Assembly: GCF_020184175.1 (NCBI RefSeq)
Contig: NW_026083075.1
Coordinates: 17,292-81,291, forward strand
From: Aphis gossypii
Lineage: Eukaryota; Arthropoda; Insecta; Hemiptera; Aphididae
DNA length: 64,000 nucleotides
Direction: 5' to 3'
The notes under the pieces were generated by a model. It was given only the letters and a program-made list of their open reading frames with translations, searched no databases and was not told the DNA's origin. This document shows, one piece after another, positions 20,618 through 31,177 of this stretch. The translations under genes were made by a program, and so were the position numbers. Within the stretch, counting starts at the first letter, position 1. Each line of letters starts with the position of its first letter.

Positions 20618-20769
20618 CTATTTTGTTTTATGAAAACCATGGAAGCAATTCGAATCTTTTCTCATACATATATTTACTTTGCACACAGAACAAGTCCAAA
20701 TTGAATGAATTGATTTTTTTTTGTGCTACAGCTGTTCGCACACCTTCGTGATGTTGTTCTGATTGGTTG
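20618..20769 (-). pseudogene. piggyBac C-terminal Cys-rich tail fragment
   Basis: Immediately left of the errantivirus LTR a minus-strand frame encodes WTCSVCKVNICMRK and CFHGFHKTK and then a stop, the cysteine/histidine pattern of piggyBac C-termini. The LTR element probably inserted into a piggyBac gene. 20287-20617 is AT-rich with no gene seen. Confidence 0.5.
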
Positions 20770-20773
20770 ATGT

Positions 20774-21206
20774 TGTAGTAACCAGTGATGGTTGCTACAC
20801 GCTTCTTTTACGACGAATGCACGTTCCGTCGTAGGTTGGAGAGATGAGGTATATAAGTTAACAATAGATTAATAAGATAATTGATACGTTTATTAACTTG
20901 TTAAAACGATAAATGAAAAGGCTTTCGTTAGCGTAAGCACAAATACTTAACTACCGGAGAGCAAGTGACAACACTGACTTAGTCTAACTGACTCTTAACT
21001 AACTCTAATTAAATCTATGATGAGGACTCATATTTATATGGAACATGCCGTGATGGAGAATAGGATGATCTACGTCTATGAAGTGGCGTGATGTGTTTAA
21101 TCCAATCAGGAAACGGCATCAGTGGAACGACTCGGTGGCGTGATATAGTTCTAGGCCACTGGACTTTAGAACTACGTTTTTATACTAAAAACGTCGGTTT
21201 ACTACA
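20774..21206 (-). repeat. 3' LTR of the errantivirus-like element (433 bp)
   Basis: The LTR is bounded by TGTAGTAA...TTACTACA, an 8 bp inverted repeat with TG/CA ends. On the minus strand a TATA-like CATATAAATATGAG lies near 21045. A purine run AGAGGAGGAA (complement of 21207-21216) directly precedes it, as expected for the plus-strand primer site. The bases outside (20770-20773, ATGT) would be the target duplication, but the other end is lost. Confidence 0.8.
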
Positions 21207-21234
21207 TTCCTCCTCTATAAGACGATACTCCGTA

Positions 21235-22379
21235 TCACATCGGGGTGGGGTACACGGAATACCTTGTCTTGATCTGAGGTGCGGATGGCAATGGAATAAT
21301 GTCGTCCTTGATTTGGTCCTGTGTTCGATTAGTTGCTGGAACGTCTTCGTTTGGTTCTGATTGGTATGGTTCTTCGACTTGTACTGGTGTTTGAAAATTC
21401 CATAATTCTACTTCTGGATCTGTTGCGATATTTCGTCTGGATCTCCTGGTACCGTTTATTGTGCACCATGGTTGTTTTTCTGTGCATCTTATTATAGTTA
21501 CAAAAATACAGATAATTGTTATTGTACTAATTACATATAATAAATAGTCGTGTCTGCGTTTTCTATTTCGTATTTGTTCCATCTTGGCATCTTTGATCAC
21601 CATTTCTTTAATTTCCGTTGTTGATTTTGCGACTATATTTAAATCGAACATCTGGTTGGTTCGAATATGCTTATTTTCCAAAATATTAGTCGTTAACCTG
21701 GCATATCTATCTTCAGGTTCTTTAATTTGAGAATTTGATACAAAATCAATTAGTTCAATATCTGTTTCGACTTTATGTGGAATCAATAGGTCGCGTGACG
21801 CATAGGCTTTACACGTTTTGTTTAAAGATAGTATACCTACTCCTTCTAGGAAATGATTTGTACTTCTCTTGTCTTGGTCGCATGTAATGAATATGGTTTC
21901 TCCTGGTGTAGCATAGATCCATTCGTTTTTGAACTTCAATTTGTGAAATAGATTTGCTCGCAACTGCACTTGCATGATTTCGCAACTGTCTGGAACCTCT
22001 TTTGGCTCTTGTAGTAAAAGCACCTCGCATATAGAACGTCCGCTTCTAGGATGTAAAGGATAAATTTCAGGACATAAAGGAAATCGCCGGCATGTTTACA
22101 AAGGCTTTGATCAATTTCATCATAGACTGAATACATTTCTTTAGATTTACTTACAGATAAATACTTATAATTAGGTTTTATATAAACACAATTATTATTA
22201 TTACAATCTGGTAAAGGTATTAGCTGAAAAAGTGTCAATTCGTATTGATATACTAAAGGTATATTTAAAATAAAAACAATTTTGTCATTTGAATAATATA
22301 TCGTTATGTCTGAGAGGGGTATCATTTCTTGTATATTACTTTCATTTAAATCTATGGGTAAGTCTGTACCACTTGGCAT
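21235..22379 (-). pseudogene. Envelope-like protein of the errantivirus-like element
   Basis: Two overlapping minus-strand frames (22379-21936, then 22023-21235) form one envelope-type glycoprotein with a frameshift between about 22060 and 22000. The N-terminal piece has the IPLV...LTLFQLIPLP pattern followed by a KYLSVSK stretch, seen in errantivirus/baculovirus F-like Env proteins. The second piece has scattered cysteines, a single membrane-spanning segment (about YLLYVISTITIICIFVTIIRC) and a short tail. Its role in the parent element would be at the cell membrane. This copy is disabled by the frameshift. The presumed start lies at the very border of the nested insertion. Confidence 0.7.
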
Positions 22380-22384
22380 CCCTA

Positions 22385-22967
22385 TGTTACGGACCTATAC
22401 TGTCCGTATTGATTATTTTATATGCATAAGATCATACAATGTCAAATTTCCTAACTTTAAAATTAATACCACAGGCACACGAGTACAGGACACGAGAGAG
22501 TAGAATATTATATTAATATAATAATTTGACAATTAAAGTAAATTCACACGTCTCTTTGCAAAAGTCGAAACTCGGTGTCTTAACGATTCGATAAGAATCA
22601 TGGGTAAGAATACACAAGCAGTCGTTCCGGGACCCCTCGTATGACGAAGTCACCGCCCACTCTTGTGAGAAATCATATATAAGAGGGATCGAGACAAGAG
22701 CTCGACAGACGGTTAATGTATAACCAACGAATAGGGATATCTATGACACTCAGAGGCCGGTCGTAACACCACTCAAGTCATTTTGATATCAGTTTCTGAG
22801 GCAGGTCGTAACACCACTCACCATCTTATTTTATATATTTTACATTAAGCTTATAATACTTGTATTCGTGCAAGAACTATTTTAATAAACAATTAACTTA
22901 TACTTGAACAACACGACGTATTCATTTTGTACGTTGATGCATGAATCGACCTAGTCGGGACGCAACA
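22385..22967 (+). repeat. 5' LTR of the nested element (583 bp)
   Basis: The LTR runs from TGTTACGG to CGCAACA. It contains a TATA box (TATATAAG, 22676-22683), two copies of GGTCGTAACACCACTCA (about 22759-22775 and 22804-22820) and an AATAAA signal at about 22884. The final 28 bases recur at 27263-27290. Confidence 0.8.
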
Positions 22968-22974
22968 GAAAAAT

Positions 22975-22992
22975 TGGCGCTGTGGACAGGGT
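22975..22992 (+). promoter_or_regulatory. Primer-binding site (TGGCGC...)
   Basis: TGGCGCTGTGGACAGG begins 7 bases after the LTR end. A TGG start complementary to tRNA CCA is the norm for LTR elements, and TGGCGC is found in gypsy-type errantiviruses that use tRNA-Ser. The exact tRNA is not determined. Confidence 0.65.
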
Positions 22993-23459
22993 TGATTTCC
23001 GAGAACGAGACAGATCAGAAATATTGCTAATATTTTCCTGTCAACTTCTTCAACCAGAGGCAATTTCACCAAATGGATCACCGTTGGATTGAGACGTCTT
23101 TCCAACAACTCTGTGGAAATCGATCTACAATCATTGTTGCAGTTCAGGCACGGCGAGAAGATCAATCAAGCAAAATGAAAACAGCAGTCTTGTAAGCATA
23201 AATTATATATGTAATCGTCTCCTTTGGTCTATTGGTCCATCGTAGTAGGACAAATTTTATTATTTTTATTTTGAGAGTATATAATAGTAAGGTTATTGAG
23301 ATTTTTTTTTATTATTTTGAGATTTATATGAGATTAATTGAGAATTTTTATTGAGATTTATGAGAATTAATTATTTGAGAGATTATGAGATTATTTGTGA
23401 ATTTTATTTGAGATTATATATGAGAATTATTTGAGATTTATTGAGAGAAATATTAATTA

Positions 23460-23735
23460 ATGAGTACGGTTTCTGCAGAAAAGGACGCCGAAATTATTGA
23501 CGTGTTTGAAGAAATAGCTCGAGAAACATTAGATAAGATAATAAGTATAATAGAAAACGATAGTAGTATTGTAGATTTAAATGATAGTAGTAGTGAATTA
23601 ATTACTGAAGAAGAAATAAGTAGATTAATTAAGGAAGATATAGAAATAAGTAACCCAGCAGCTTTAAATAAAAGTATTAGATTAATTAATTTAGAGGAGA
23701 AAAAAGTATTATTACAAATAATACGCGTACGATAG
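23460..23735 (+). CDS. gag-leader frame of the nested LTR element
   Basis: An acidic 91-residue frame (MSTVSAEKDAEIIDVFEEIA...), rich in Glu, Asp and Ser, precedes the gag core by about 70 bases in another frame. It may be the true gag N-terminus joined by a lost base, or a separate short protein. The preceding 23260-23460 is a repetitive GAGATTT/TTTATTGAGA leader. Confidence 0.45.
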   Translation: MSTVSAEKDAEIIDVFEEIARETLDKIISIIENDSSIVDLNDSSSELITEEEISRLIKEDIEISNPAALNKSIRLINLEEKKVLLQIIRVR

Positions 23736-24276
23736 GATTAAGAAGCAATAAAAATATTGTTCATTCAGAATATATACCAGTAAAAAGGGCGGTAAAAATT
23801 AAAAAAAATGGCAACTCCAAAAATAACTACATTTAAGGTAACCGAAGCTTTAAAAATAATTCCCCAATACTCAGGTCTAGCAGAGACAACTTATCCGTTT
23901 ATTTCCGCAAGCGAAACCATAATTGATGCAGTAGAACCCGATCAATTACCACTTTTATTAAAAATGATTGCATCAACTAAATTAACTGGTAAGGCTTACA
24001 ACGCGACTAGGTACAAAGAAATTAATGCCTGGGTGGACCTTAAACAAATAATTTTAGACGCGTTCGAGTCACCATACGGTGCCACGAATTTACAGATAGA
24101 ATTAAATATTATAAAATTAAAACCTAACGAGTCCATACATTCTTATAATAATAGAGTAGAGGAAATATTTCAAAAACTTTGCAATGCGGTAGCCGTAGGA
24201 AAAACATGGTCTCAGACAATGACATTACGCGAAAACATTGGAGAACAAGCTCTGATTAGCTACATTAATGGGTTAA

Positions 24277-26861
24277 CACGTTGATGGACAGTTGATTTAA
24301 TTATTTTTCAAAAACACCACCCTTAAAACGTCACTTTTCATTACTGACCCCCGACATCACATTTTTGATTAAAAAATTACTGCTATACCAGTATTACATT
24401 TTATTAGTTAATTATTTTATAATTATTATGTTGAAAGCTACGATTTATTTTAAGGAATGCATAAAAAGATAGGGAAGTTATTTTTATTTAATTAAATGAA
24501 ACAAAATGCAATACAAAAACTTTATTATATTATTGAAAAATTATACTTATACAATACTTAGATTATAATTTTAAACTAATTTTTTATTAATTAATTAATT
24601 TGAACTTTATATTCATCCTTCTGGTTGAGCAGCATGGTAATCTTTAAAACATAGTGGACACAGAGGTACTTTACATTTTTGACATTGAATGGAAGTTTGT
24701 TTTCTGGTTTTTTGTTTATAACACTGAACACAGTTTTTAAATTTTTTTGTCTTTTATAATTTGGTGGTAACGGTATGGGTTCTTCGAAATGACCTTCTCT
24801 CAAATCTTCATCTCGGCTTGATTTTCTTGATTTTTTTTTTAATTGAAAAAATTCAGTTGCTGTAGTATTTTTTGGAATTTTAATTAAATCTTTAATAAGT
24901 AAGTCTCTATATACTTTGAACCTGAAATCTGGACAATCAAAATGTTGTTTATATATATAAAAACTATTCCAAACAGCGACGTCTAACAGATGAAAAATAA
25001 CTTTCTTGTACCACTTTGCAGATTTCCTAGGACAAGAATAATAAGAGATCATTTGATCGGCGCGATCTACTCCACTCATAAACTCATTATACTTGGCAAT
25101 TTCGATAGGTTTTGGTTTTTCTTGGCCATATTTATTTTTGGAGACTATCATTTTTGGTTGATAATTGGTTGTTATGCATAAGACATCCCTCTTATCTTTC
25201 CATTTAGAAACATACACCTTATTTTGACGTTTCCAAATATGATCACCTCTTTTCAATTTTTTTTGAACAACATATTTTGGATTACCCCTTCGGTTACTTC
25301 GCAATGTACCAGTGGTGTGTGTTTTGTGATTTAAAAGTAAATTCGAAAGATTAACACTGTTGTAGTAATTGTCCATAATCAAGTGATGGCCCTTATTTAA
25401 ATAAGGAGTCATAAGCCTTAGTACTAAACTGTCAATTTTTGAAGTTACTGCCCCACTTGAAAATTGTTTTCCCTTATACATTTCTATATTTAAAACGTAA
25501 CCATCTGGAGAACAAAGCTCATAGAATTTAATACCATACTTCGCTTTTTTTCCTTTGATATACTGTCGAAAACATAATCTTCCACGGTGGAGAAGCAGAG
25601 ACTCATCTAACGAAAGTTCAATATGTGGGTAAAAAGCTTTTTGAAAATTATCAATTAACATTGTGTACACTGGTTCAATTTTTTTCATTGGGCCATCAGC
25701 AACTACTATTTTTTCCGAATACTCAACACTGAAACAATTCAGAAGTTGTTCGAACCGTCTTCCTGACATAATTTTTTTTGCGATTGGATAATAATATAAT
25801 GGGTTATTTGAAAATGCATCTCGCAACACAGAAAATTTGGAAGACCCAAAAAGTAAACATAAACCCAAAAATTTATTGATTTCTTCTGTACCAATATTTT
25901 TGAAAGTCGAACTTCTAGAATTTTTATTATGAGGCCGATCTTTTAATGCAAGTTTTTGACCATAATTATTTGTTGAACTTATAATAATCTCAAGTATATC
26001 GCCCGTCCAAATTTGGTTAAATATTTCGATAGGAGAGTCTTTAGCAGATTCTAATATATTTATTTTAATTCCAGAGGAGTTCGAATTAAATTCAAAATCA
26101 GAAATAGTTTTGTAATTATCAACCCATTCAGAATCCTCGTCATCTTTTTCACTTTCATCACTAGACGTACTTACCTCAGTCGAATATTCATCATCAGATA
26201 AATTTTGTATTTGAGGCATCACTAATACATTTGAATTTGATGGATCGTCCATTGATACATCAGGTGAACTGTTAATTGAGCCTTTTTCAGCGACACCGGG
26301 TGGATAAAAATTAGGATCAGCATCAGAATCGTCAATAATTGAAATATTAGAATCATAAGAATCGTAATCTTCATCTAATAACTGATTTACATTTATTTTT
26401 TCACGTGAATTCATTTTAATGTAAACTTGTAAACACTCATCACTTAACGCACTATAATATCATACTTCAATGGCGATCGCGTACGTACTAATATTATAAA
26501 TATAACGTATAGAATATTATGTTCTATGTTGTTTATAAAATAAGAAAAACATAACAGTTATGGATAAATAATTATAATTGATCGATAAGAGAATAAAAAT
26601 GGAAAATACGTGTGTAGATTACAAAGACGTATATAAACAGGCTAAAAATAGAGTGCCCAATGGCCCGTTGAGACGTCCGGGGTCAGAACAACTTCCTCTT
26701 TCATAAGATACCATTGAAAATATCACTGCTATAGCAGTAATGACACATTTTGGATGGTTTGTATATTACTGCTATAGCAGTAATATTGAATAATGACCCC
26801 CGACATCAACTGTTCATATTACTGCTATAGCAGTAATATTTAGCAACTGTCCATCAACGTG
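24277..26861 (-). mobile_element. piggyBac element, 2585 bp, nearly intact
   Basis: The ends are exact 18 bp inverted repeats, CACGTTGATGGACAGTTG, each bordered by TTAA (24273-24276 and 26862-26865). The interior holds one long transposase on the minus strand. Subterminal palindromes (ATTACTGCTATAGCAGTAAT type) lie at 24376-24395 (imperfect), 26725-26738, 26765-26784 and 26818-26837, likely transposase-binding sites. Confidence 0.92.
24591..26414 (-). CDS. piggyBac transposase
   Basis: A 607-residue open frame starts at 26414 (MNSREKINVNQLLDEDYD) with an acidic, serine-rich N-terminus (residues 1-115), typical of the family. The catalytic region contains IELSLDESLLLHRGR (first Asp), HHLIMDNYYNS (second Asp) and NEFMSGVDRADQMISYY (third Asp), with SLGT-like THTTGTLRSNRRG between. 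The family Cys-rich C-terminus (QCQKCKVPLCPLCFKDYH) is present but in a different frame, ending at a TGA at 24613-24615. A one-base change in the A-run at about 24744-24752 displaces it, either a real frameshift or a homopolymer error. The enzyme would excise and insert at TTAA without footprints. Confidence 0.88.
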   Translation of the reverse strand: MNSREKINVNQLLDEDYDSYDSNISIIDDSDADPNFYPPGVAEKGSINSSPDVSMDDPSNSNVLVMPQIQNLSDDEYSTEVSTSSDESEKDDEDSEWVDNYKTISDFEFNSNSSGIKINILESAKDSPIEIFNQIWTGDILEIIISSTNNYGQKLALKDRPHNKNSRSSTFKNIGTEEINKFLGLCLLFGSSKFSVLRDAFSNNPLYYYPIAKKIMSGRRFEQLLNCFSVEYSEKIVVADGPMKKIEPVYTMLIDNFQKAFYPHIELSLDESLLLHRGRLCFRQYIKGKKAKYGIKFYELCSPDGYVLNIEMYKGKQFSSGAVTSKIDSLVLRLMTPYLNKGHHLIMDNYYNSVNLSNLLLNHKTHTTGTLRSNRRGNPKYVVQKKLKRGDHIWKRQNKVYVSKWKDKRDVLCITTNYQPKMIVSKNKYGQEKPKPIEIAKYNEFMSGVDRADQMISYYSCPRKSAKWYKKVIFHLLDVAVWNSFYIYKQHFDCPDFRFKVYRDLLIKDLIKIPKNTTATEFFQLKKKSRKSSRDEDLREGHFEEPIPLPPNYKRQKNLKTVFSVINKKPENKLPFNVKNVKYLCVHYVLKITMLLNQKDEYKVQIN

Positions 26862-27241
26862 TTAACAGGAGAAATAAAATTTGAAGTAAAAGCAAAAAAT
26901 CCGACTACTCTTGAACATGCTATGCAAATAGCTCTAATGGCCGATAAAAATATTCGAACTTATAACGATGTACAAGACATTTTTAAAAATAATGAACCGC
27001 CTAATAGACCTTTTAATAAGAATTTTTCTTGTAATGAAACACAAAATATGTTTAGAAATAGTGACCAGTATAATAATAGACCGTATAATCAAAACTTTAA
27101 CCACGAACGGAATAATAATCCGCCGAATTATAATAGATACAATAATATTAATAACGCTAACAATGGGAATACTAATGGCAACCAAAATACTAGGTACAAC
27201 AATTTAATTGTTAGGCGCTGTTTTACGTGTAACCGCGAAGG

Positions 27242-29604
27242 TCATTTCGCATCGCAATGCCACATGAATCGACCTAGTCGGGACGCAACACCTACCTTAA
27301 TATTTAAAAGCTGTTTTAGTAACTCTTTGGGGGTTAATAAGCTTGGGTGTATTAATCCTACTTTGGCTGCTTGTATGACGTCGAATAATATATCGGTCTC
27401 GAAATATTTTTTTGTATTATTAATGTGGATCCTGTAGTCTTTCCTCCCTTTCATTATTGTTATATTTTCATTGTCGTGAATCATTATCACCTCGTATGGC
27501 CCTGACCAATTAAAACATAATGCGTTTTTCTTGTTCTGCTCTTTAAGTAACACTTTATCTCCTACGTGTAATTCTAATATGTTTGCGTTTTGGTCATAAT
27601 ATTGCTTATTGGAATTTTTCTTTTTTATTAGATTTTCCCTTGCTATCTTATGTGTTTCTTGCATTATTCTTTTTAAATCTAACGCGTAATTATCATAATT
27701 GTATTGTGGTTCAGTCGTTTGAAAAAAACGTGTTTTTTCCCGAAAACTAACTCGTATGGAGTATAATTTGTTGAAGTATGCACCGTGGTATTATAGCAAA
27801 ACATAGCATAACTAATTAACGCGTCCCAATTATTATCTTTGTCTACAAAACTGCGTAAGTACGTTTTCAAAGTTAAATGTGATCGTTCCAAATAACCATT
27901 TGATTGGGGATGCCACGGAGTAGTTTTAGTTTTTTCGATTTTTAATAATTTACAAACGTCTTTAAACAAATTTGATAAGAAATTGGTACCACAATCTGTT
28001 AGAATAGTAACTGGTATACCATAGATACATATAAAACATTCTACAAATGCTTGTGCTACTGTCGTTGCGTCTGTGGAGGCTAACGCTATGGCTACGCCAT
28101 AACGCGACAATTCATCTTGTATAGTTAAAATATACGAGTTACCTGAACTTGTTACGGGTAATGGTCCTACTATGTCTAAACATATTTTATGAAACGTAGT
28201 AGTTACGGTAGAAGTAATTAACATAGGTTGTTTTGTTTTTTTACCCGATTTGTTTCCCTGACAAATAATGCATTTTTTAATGTAATTTTTTACATCTTGT
28301 TTCAAATTTCTCCATTGGTATTTCATTTTTAATCTTTTTATTGTACGGGAAGTACCTTGGTGCCCCCCTACCAATGTGTCATGATACTCTTTAATTATTT
28401 GATTTTTTTCGTCTTCCGTAAAACATTGTTCTTTATATATCGTTACTTCTATATCAGTGTTTTTAAAAACAAAACGGAACATTGCGCGTATGAGCTCGAA
28501 ACAGGTCAATGTCGTTAACCCTTCTAATCTAATGATTGAAAATTGTTTAATTTGTTCACCGACACAGAATACTTTAATTTCGGCTATCGCGTTATAATAT
28601 TGTTCTGCGTTCATCTCTGTATAATAATTATTTTTTAAATTGTAAAATATTATTAATTTTTCTAATTGCTTAACAACAAAAAAATTACTTTCATTAAACG
28701 TTATTTGACCTAAATTGTTACTACTAATAAACTCTCTTATCGCCGGATGCGTTATTATTTTATCGCTTGTTATAGGTAAAATTACGTTTTCGTCGGGTTT
28801 TGCGTGTTTAATACTGCCTTCTATTTCTTTTATTTTAGAATTAAATATCGGTTTATTTTCCGCCTTTTTAAATTCATCGAAATTGTTAATTGTCTCATTA
28901 TTTGTAACTACGTGTATTGTGTATACGTGATAAACAGTCCGCGTTTGCATGCTGTGGTCCCGCTCTATAGACAATTTCGTAATCGTACTCTTCGAGTTGT
29001 AAACGCCAGCGCATTAATTGACATGAAACATCTTTTATATTAAATAAATATGTCAATGGTCGATGGTCAGTTATTATTTTAAATTTTTTTCCGTATAGGT
29101 ACGGCCTAAAATATTTAACTGCCCATACTATCGCTAACAATTCTTTTTGAATTACACTGTAATTTGTTTCGGCCTTATTTAACGTTCTACTTGCATAAGC
29201 TACTGGTTGATCTTTTGGTACCTCCCCTTGTGAAAGACGGCCCCAATAGCATATTGACTTGCATCCGTCATTAAGTTAAAATTCCCGTTCTCCCAGTTAG
29301 GGTATACTAACAAAGGTGGGTTCATTAATGCTTTTTTTAATTCTTGGAAAGCGTCTTCGCACATGTCAGTCCATACGAATGGTGTGTTCTTTTTCAATAA
29401 GTTCGTTAGAGGTTTAGCAATTTTGGCGAAATTGTCAACGAATCGACGGTAATAATTAAGTAAACCTAAGAAGGATTTAACGTCCTTCTCAGTTAAAGGT
29501 CTCGGATAATCTTTAATACAACTTAATTTATTCGGATCTGGTGTTACCCCGTTTTCGCTTATCAAATGCCCCAAATATACCACCTCTTTACGTAAGAAAT
29601 GCAC
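27242..29604 (-). pseudogene. pol of the errantivirus-like element (RT end, RNase H, integrase)
   Basis: 29604-29200 gives the RT connection (LRKEVVYLGHLISENGVTPD, then SFLGLLNYYRRFV) and the start of RNase H (LMTDASQYAIGAV). 29140-28898 continues RNase H (FKIITDHRPLTYLF, ANADCLSR). 28974-27679 contains the integrase: HHCC finger (H near YHDTLVGGH, then CIICQG), then CLDIVGPLP, ILTDCGTNF and NGYLERSH as D, D and E. 27664-27295 is the C-terminal domain (GDKVLLKEQN, WSGPYEVI). Frameshifts near 29205, 28960 and 27685 break it. The last codons before the nested insertion are LLNIKVG; the frame past 27290 reads into the inserted LTR. Confidence 0.85.
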
Positions 29605-29610
29605 GATATT

Positions 29611-30022
29611 TGCTGTACATGTTATAATTAATATTTAATTGATATCTAAAAACGTTTATCTTAAATCACATATTTACGGTGTATCTATTAAATATCAGAA
29701 ATAAGATATCAAATATCTGATTTATTAAGAATATTCATATGATATCTAAAAAAGTTTATCAATAATTTATTATAAATATAATATTATTATATAGGTAATT
29801 ATGTATATAATATTTATAAATTAAAAATTACATTTATATTATATATATTTATCAATTATAGTCAATATCATATTATTAATACCAACTACCAATAAACCTA
29901 TAAAAAATGCTGAAAAAATATTATATTACGTTAATGGACGCCGGTTTTTCAGTTGACGGCAATATTATGTTATTCTCTATTTCTCTCCCATAAGGCCATA
30001 ACGGGCATAACATCACTACGTC
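29611..30022. other. AT-rich spacer and end of an interrupted exon
   Basis: 29611-29960 is low-complexity AT DNA with a repeated GATATCTAAAAA.GTTTATC motif (29640 and 29731). From 29970 to 30026 (minus strand) lies the presumed end of the EnSpm companion gene's last exon, with a TAA at 29972-29970. Confidence 0.45.
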
Positions 30023-30344
30023 TTAAGGTCTATTCCCACTGCTCCGGGCCGAGTCCGTGCCGGAATCCATCCGGGTGCAAGAAAATATCTATGTATTGAG
30101 TTTTAAATATGAAAGTTCTCACTTATCCGGGCCGGGCGTCCGTGCCTGATCCGGGTCTGAAAAATATCGTTGGAGACGATTCTCTTCCCGGGTTCCCGGA
30201 CGGGTTCAGCCCGGTTACGACATGCCCGGGCAAGTGCGAATGATGAAACGGACCGGAGACGTGATGTCTCCGGGTATTTGAATTTTGTTACTGTTTTAAA
30301 TCATCGATACCATCGACAACACTATTATTTTTACGTAATAAAAA

Positions 30345-30477
30345 ATGGATTCGGAAAAGTTAATTGAATTAGTGCGAGAACATCAAGGTTTATATGACTT
30401 GAATCATCCCAAGTACTGTGATGCAGCTTGGAAAGACCAAAGATGGAAAGAGATTGGCCAAGAACTTAATCAATCTG
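30345..30477 (+). CDS. MADF/Myb-like protein, first exon
   Basis: The ATG at 30345 encodes MDSEKLIELVREHQGLYDLN and then YCDAAWKDQRWKEIGQEL, the N-terminal half of a MADF DNA-binding domain. It ends at a perfect donor (CTG|GTAAGTAAAG at 30478). In Harbinger elements this companion protein brings the nuclease to the DNA and the nucleus. Later exons were not found before the transposase gene, so the copy is probably incomplete. Confidence 0.75.
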
Positions 30478-31177
30478 GTAAGTAAAGTGTAAATAATTAA
30501 TTATATATTTATTTTAAATATTATAGCTATGATATTGTGTACTTTATTTTTTATTACTGCAATTTGGGGTAGCTGTAATCACTGACTAGTGAATCGTGAT
30601 CATTAATGATTTCGGATTTTTTTTTATCACTTTAAGAACAACTTATAAGAAACCTCGTATTAAATTTTCAAGATTTTCTGGTCATCCAAAATTTTTTTAC
30701 CGACACTTCCAAAAAAAATCCACATAAAAATCGAAAATTTCAGTGGTCTATAAATAACTTAAAAAAGGTCAACATTTTTGAAAATTTAACTGTTTATAGA
30801 TAACACTAACATAAACATTTGATGAAAATTTCAAGTATTTACAGTGATTAGTTTTTGAATTACAACCATATAAAAAAATCGATTCGGTCGAAAACAGGAT
30901 TTTCGTAAAAATTCTCGTTTTTCCGTCATTTTTTTTTGTTTTTCTCGATTTTTTAGAAAACTGTTGGAAAATGTTTACTTTTTACCTCTATAATGCACCA
31001 AGGATACCACCCCCGAAGTACCCAAAAAAAATCCTATAAAGCATTAAAAATAAAAAAAACATATAACTACCCTCAAAATCTACACTTTATTCTTCATACA
31101 TAAATATTATATAACATAAATAATCACAAACGAAGTTAAAATAATATACCATACATTAAGTTTTACATATAATTTAA

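Larger units (their letters stand above)
22385..27290 (+). mobile_element. LTR element nested in the errantivirus, 3' part deleted
   Basis: It starts with TGTTACGGACC at 22385 after CCTA (22381-22384) and ends ...GGGACGCAACA at 27290 before CCTA (27291-27294), a 4 bp target duplication. It contains a complete 5' LTR, a primer-binding site and a gag split by a piggyBac. Everything from after the gag zinc knuckle to the last 28 bases of the 3' LTR is missing, so pol and nearly all of the 3' LTR are gone. Removing it rejoins the host errantivirus integrase C-terminus to the env start. Confidence 0.85.
23808..27290 (+). pseudogene. gag polyprotein, interrupted by piggyBac
   Basis: 23808-24276 encodes a retrotransposon capsid (MATPKITTFKVTEALK..., with NIIKLKPNESIHSYNNRVEEIFQKL, the region before the major homology-like motif). 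A piggyBac sits in TTAA within codons for Leu-Thr. The frame resumes at 26866 (GEIKFEVKAKNPTTLEHAMQ), continues through an Asn-rich linker and ends in a complete CCHC zinc knuckle CFTCNREGHFASQC (about 27220-27261). Immediately after it the sequence jumps to the LTR end. Gag forms the cytoplasmic particle that packages element RNA. No protease or pol follows. Confidence 0.8.
20774..29610 (-). mobile_element. Errantivirus-like LTR element (5' truncated), hosting a nested insertion
   Basis: On the minus strand the order is RT and RNase H (29604-28898), integrase (28974 to 27295), then, across a 4.9 kb nested insertion, env (22379-21235), polypurine tract and 3' LTR (21206-20774). The gag, protease and 5' LTR are absent: sequence left of the RT palm (plus coordinate above about 29610) is unrelated AT-rich DNA. 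gag-pol-env organisation and the Ty3/gypsy integrase place it among insect errantiviruses. All parts carry frameshifts. Confidence 0.8.
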
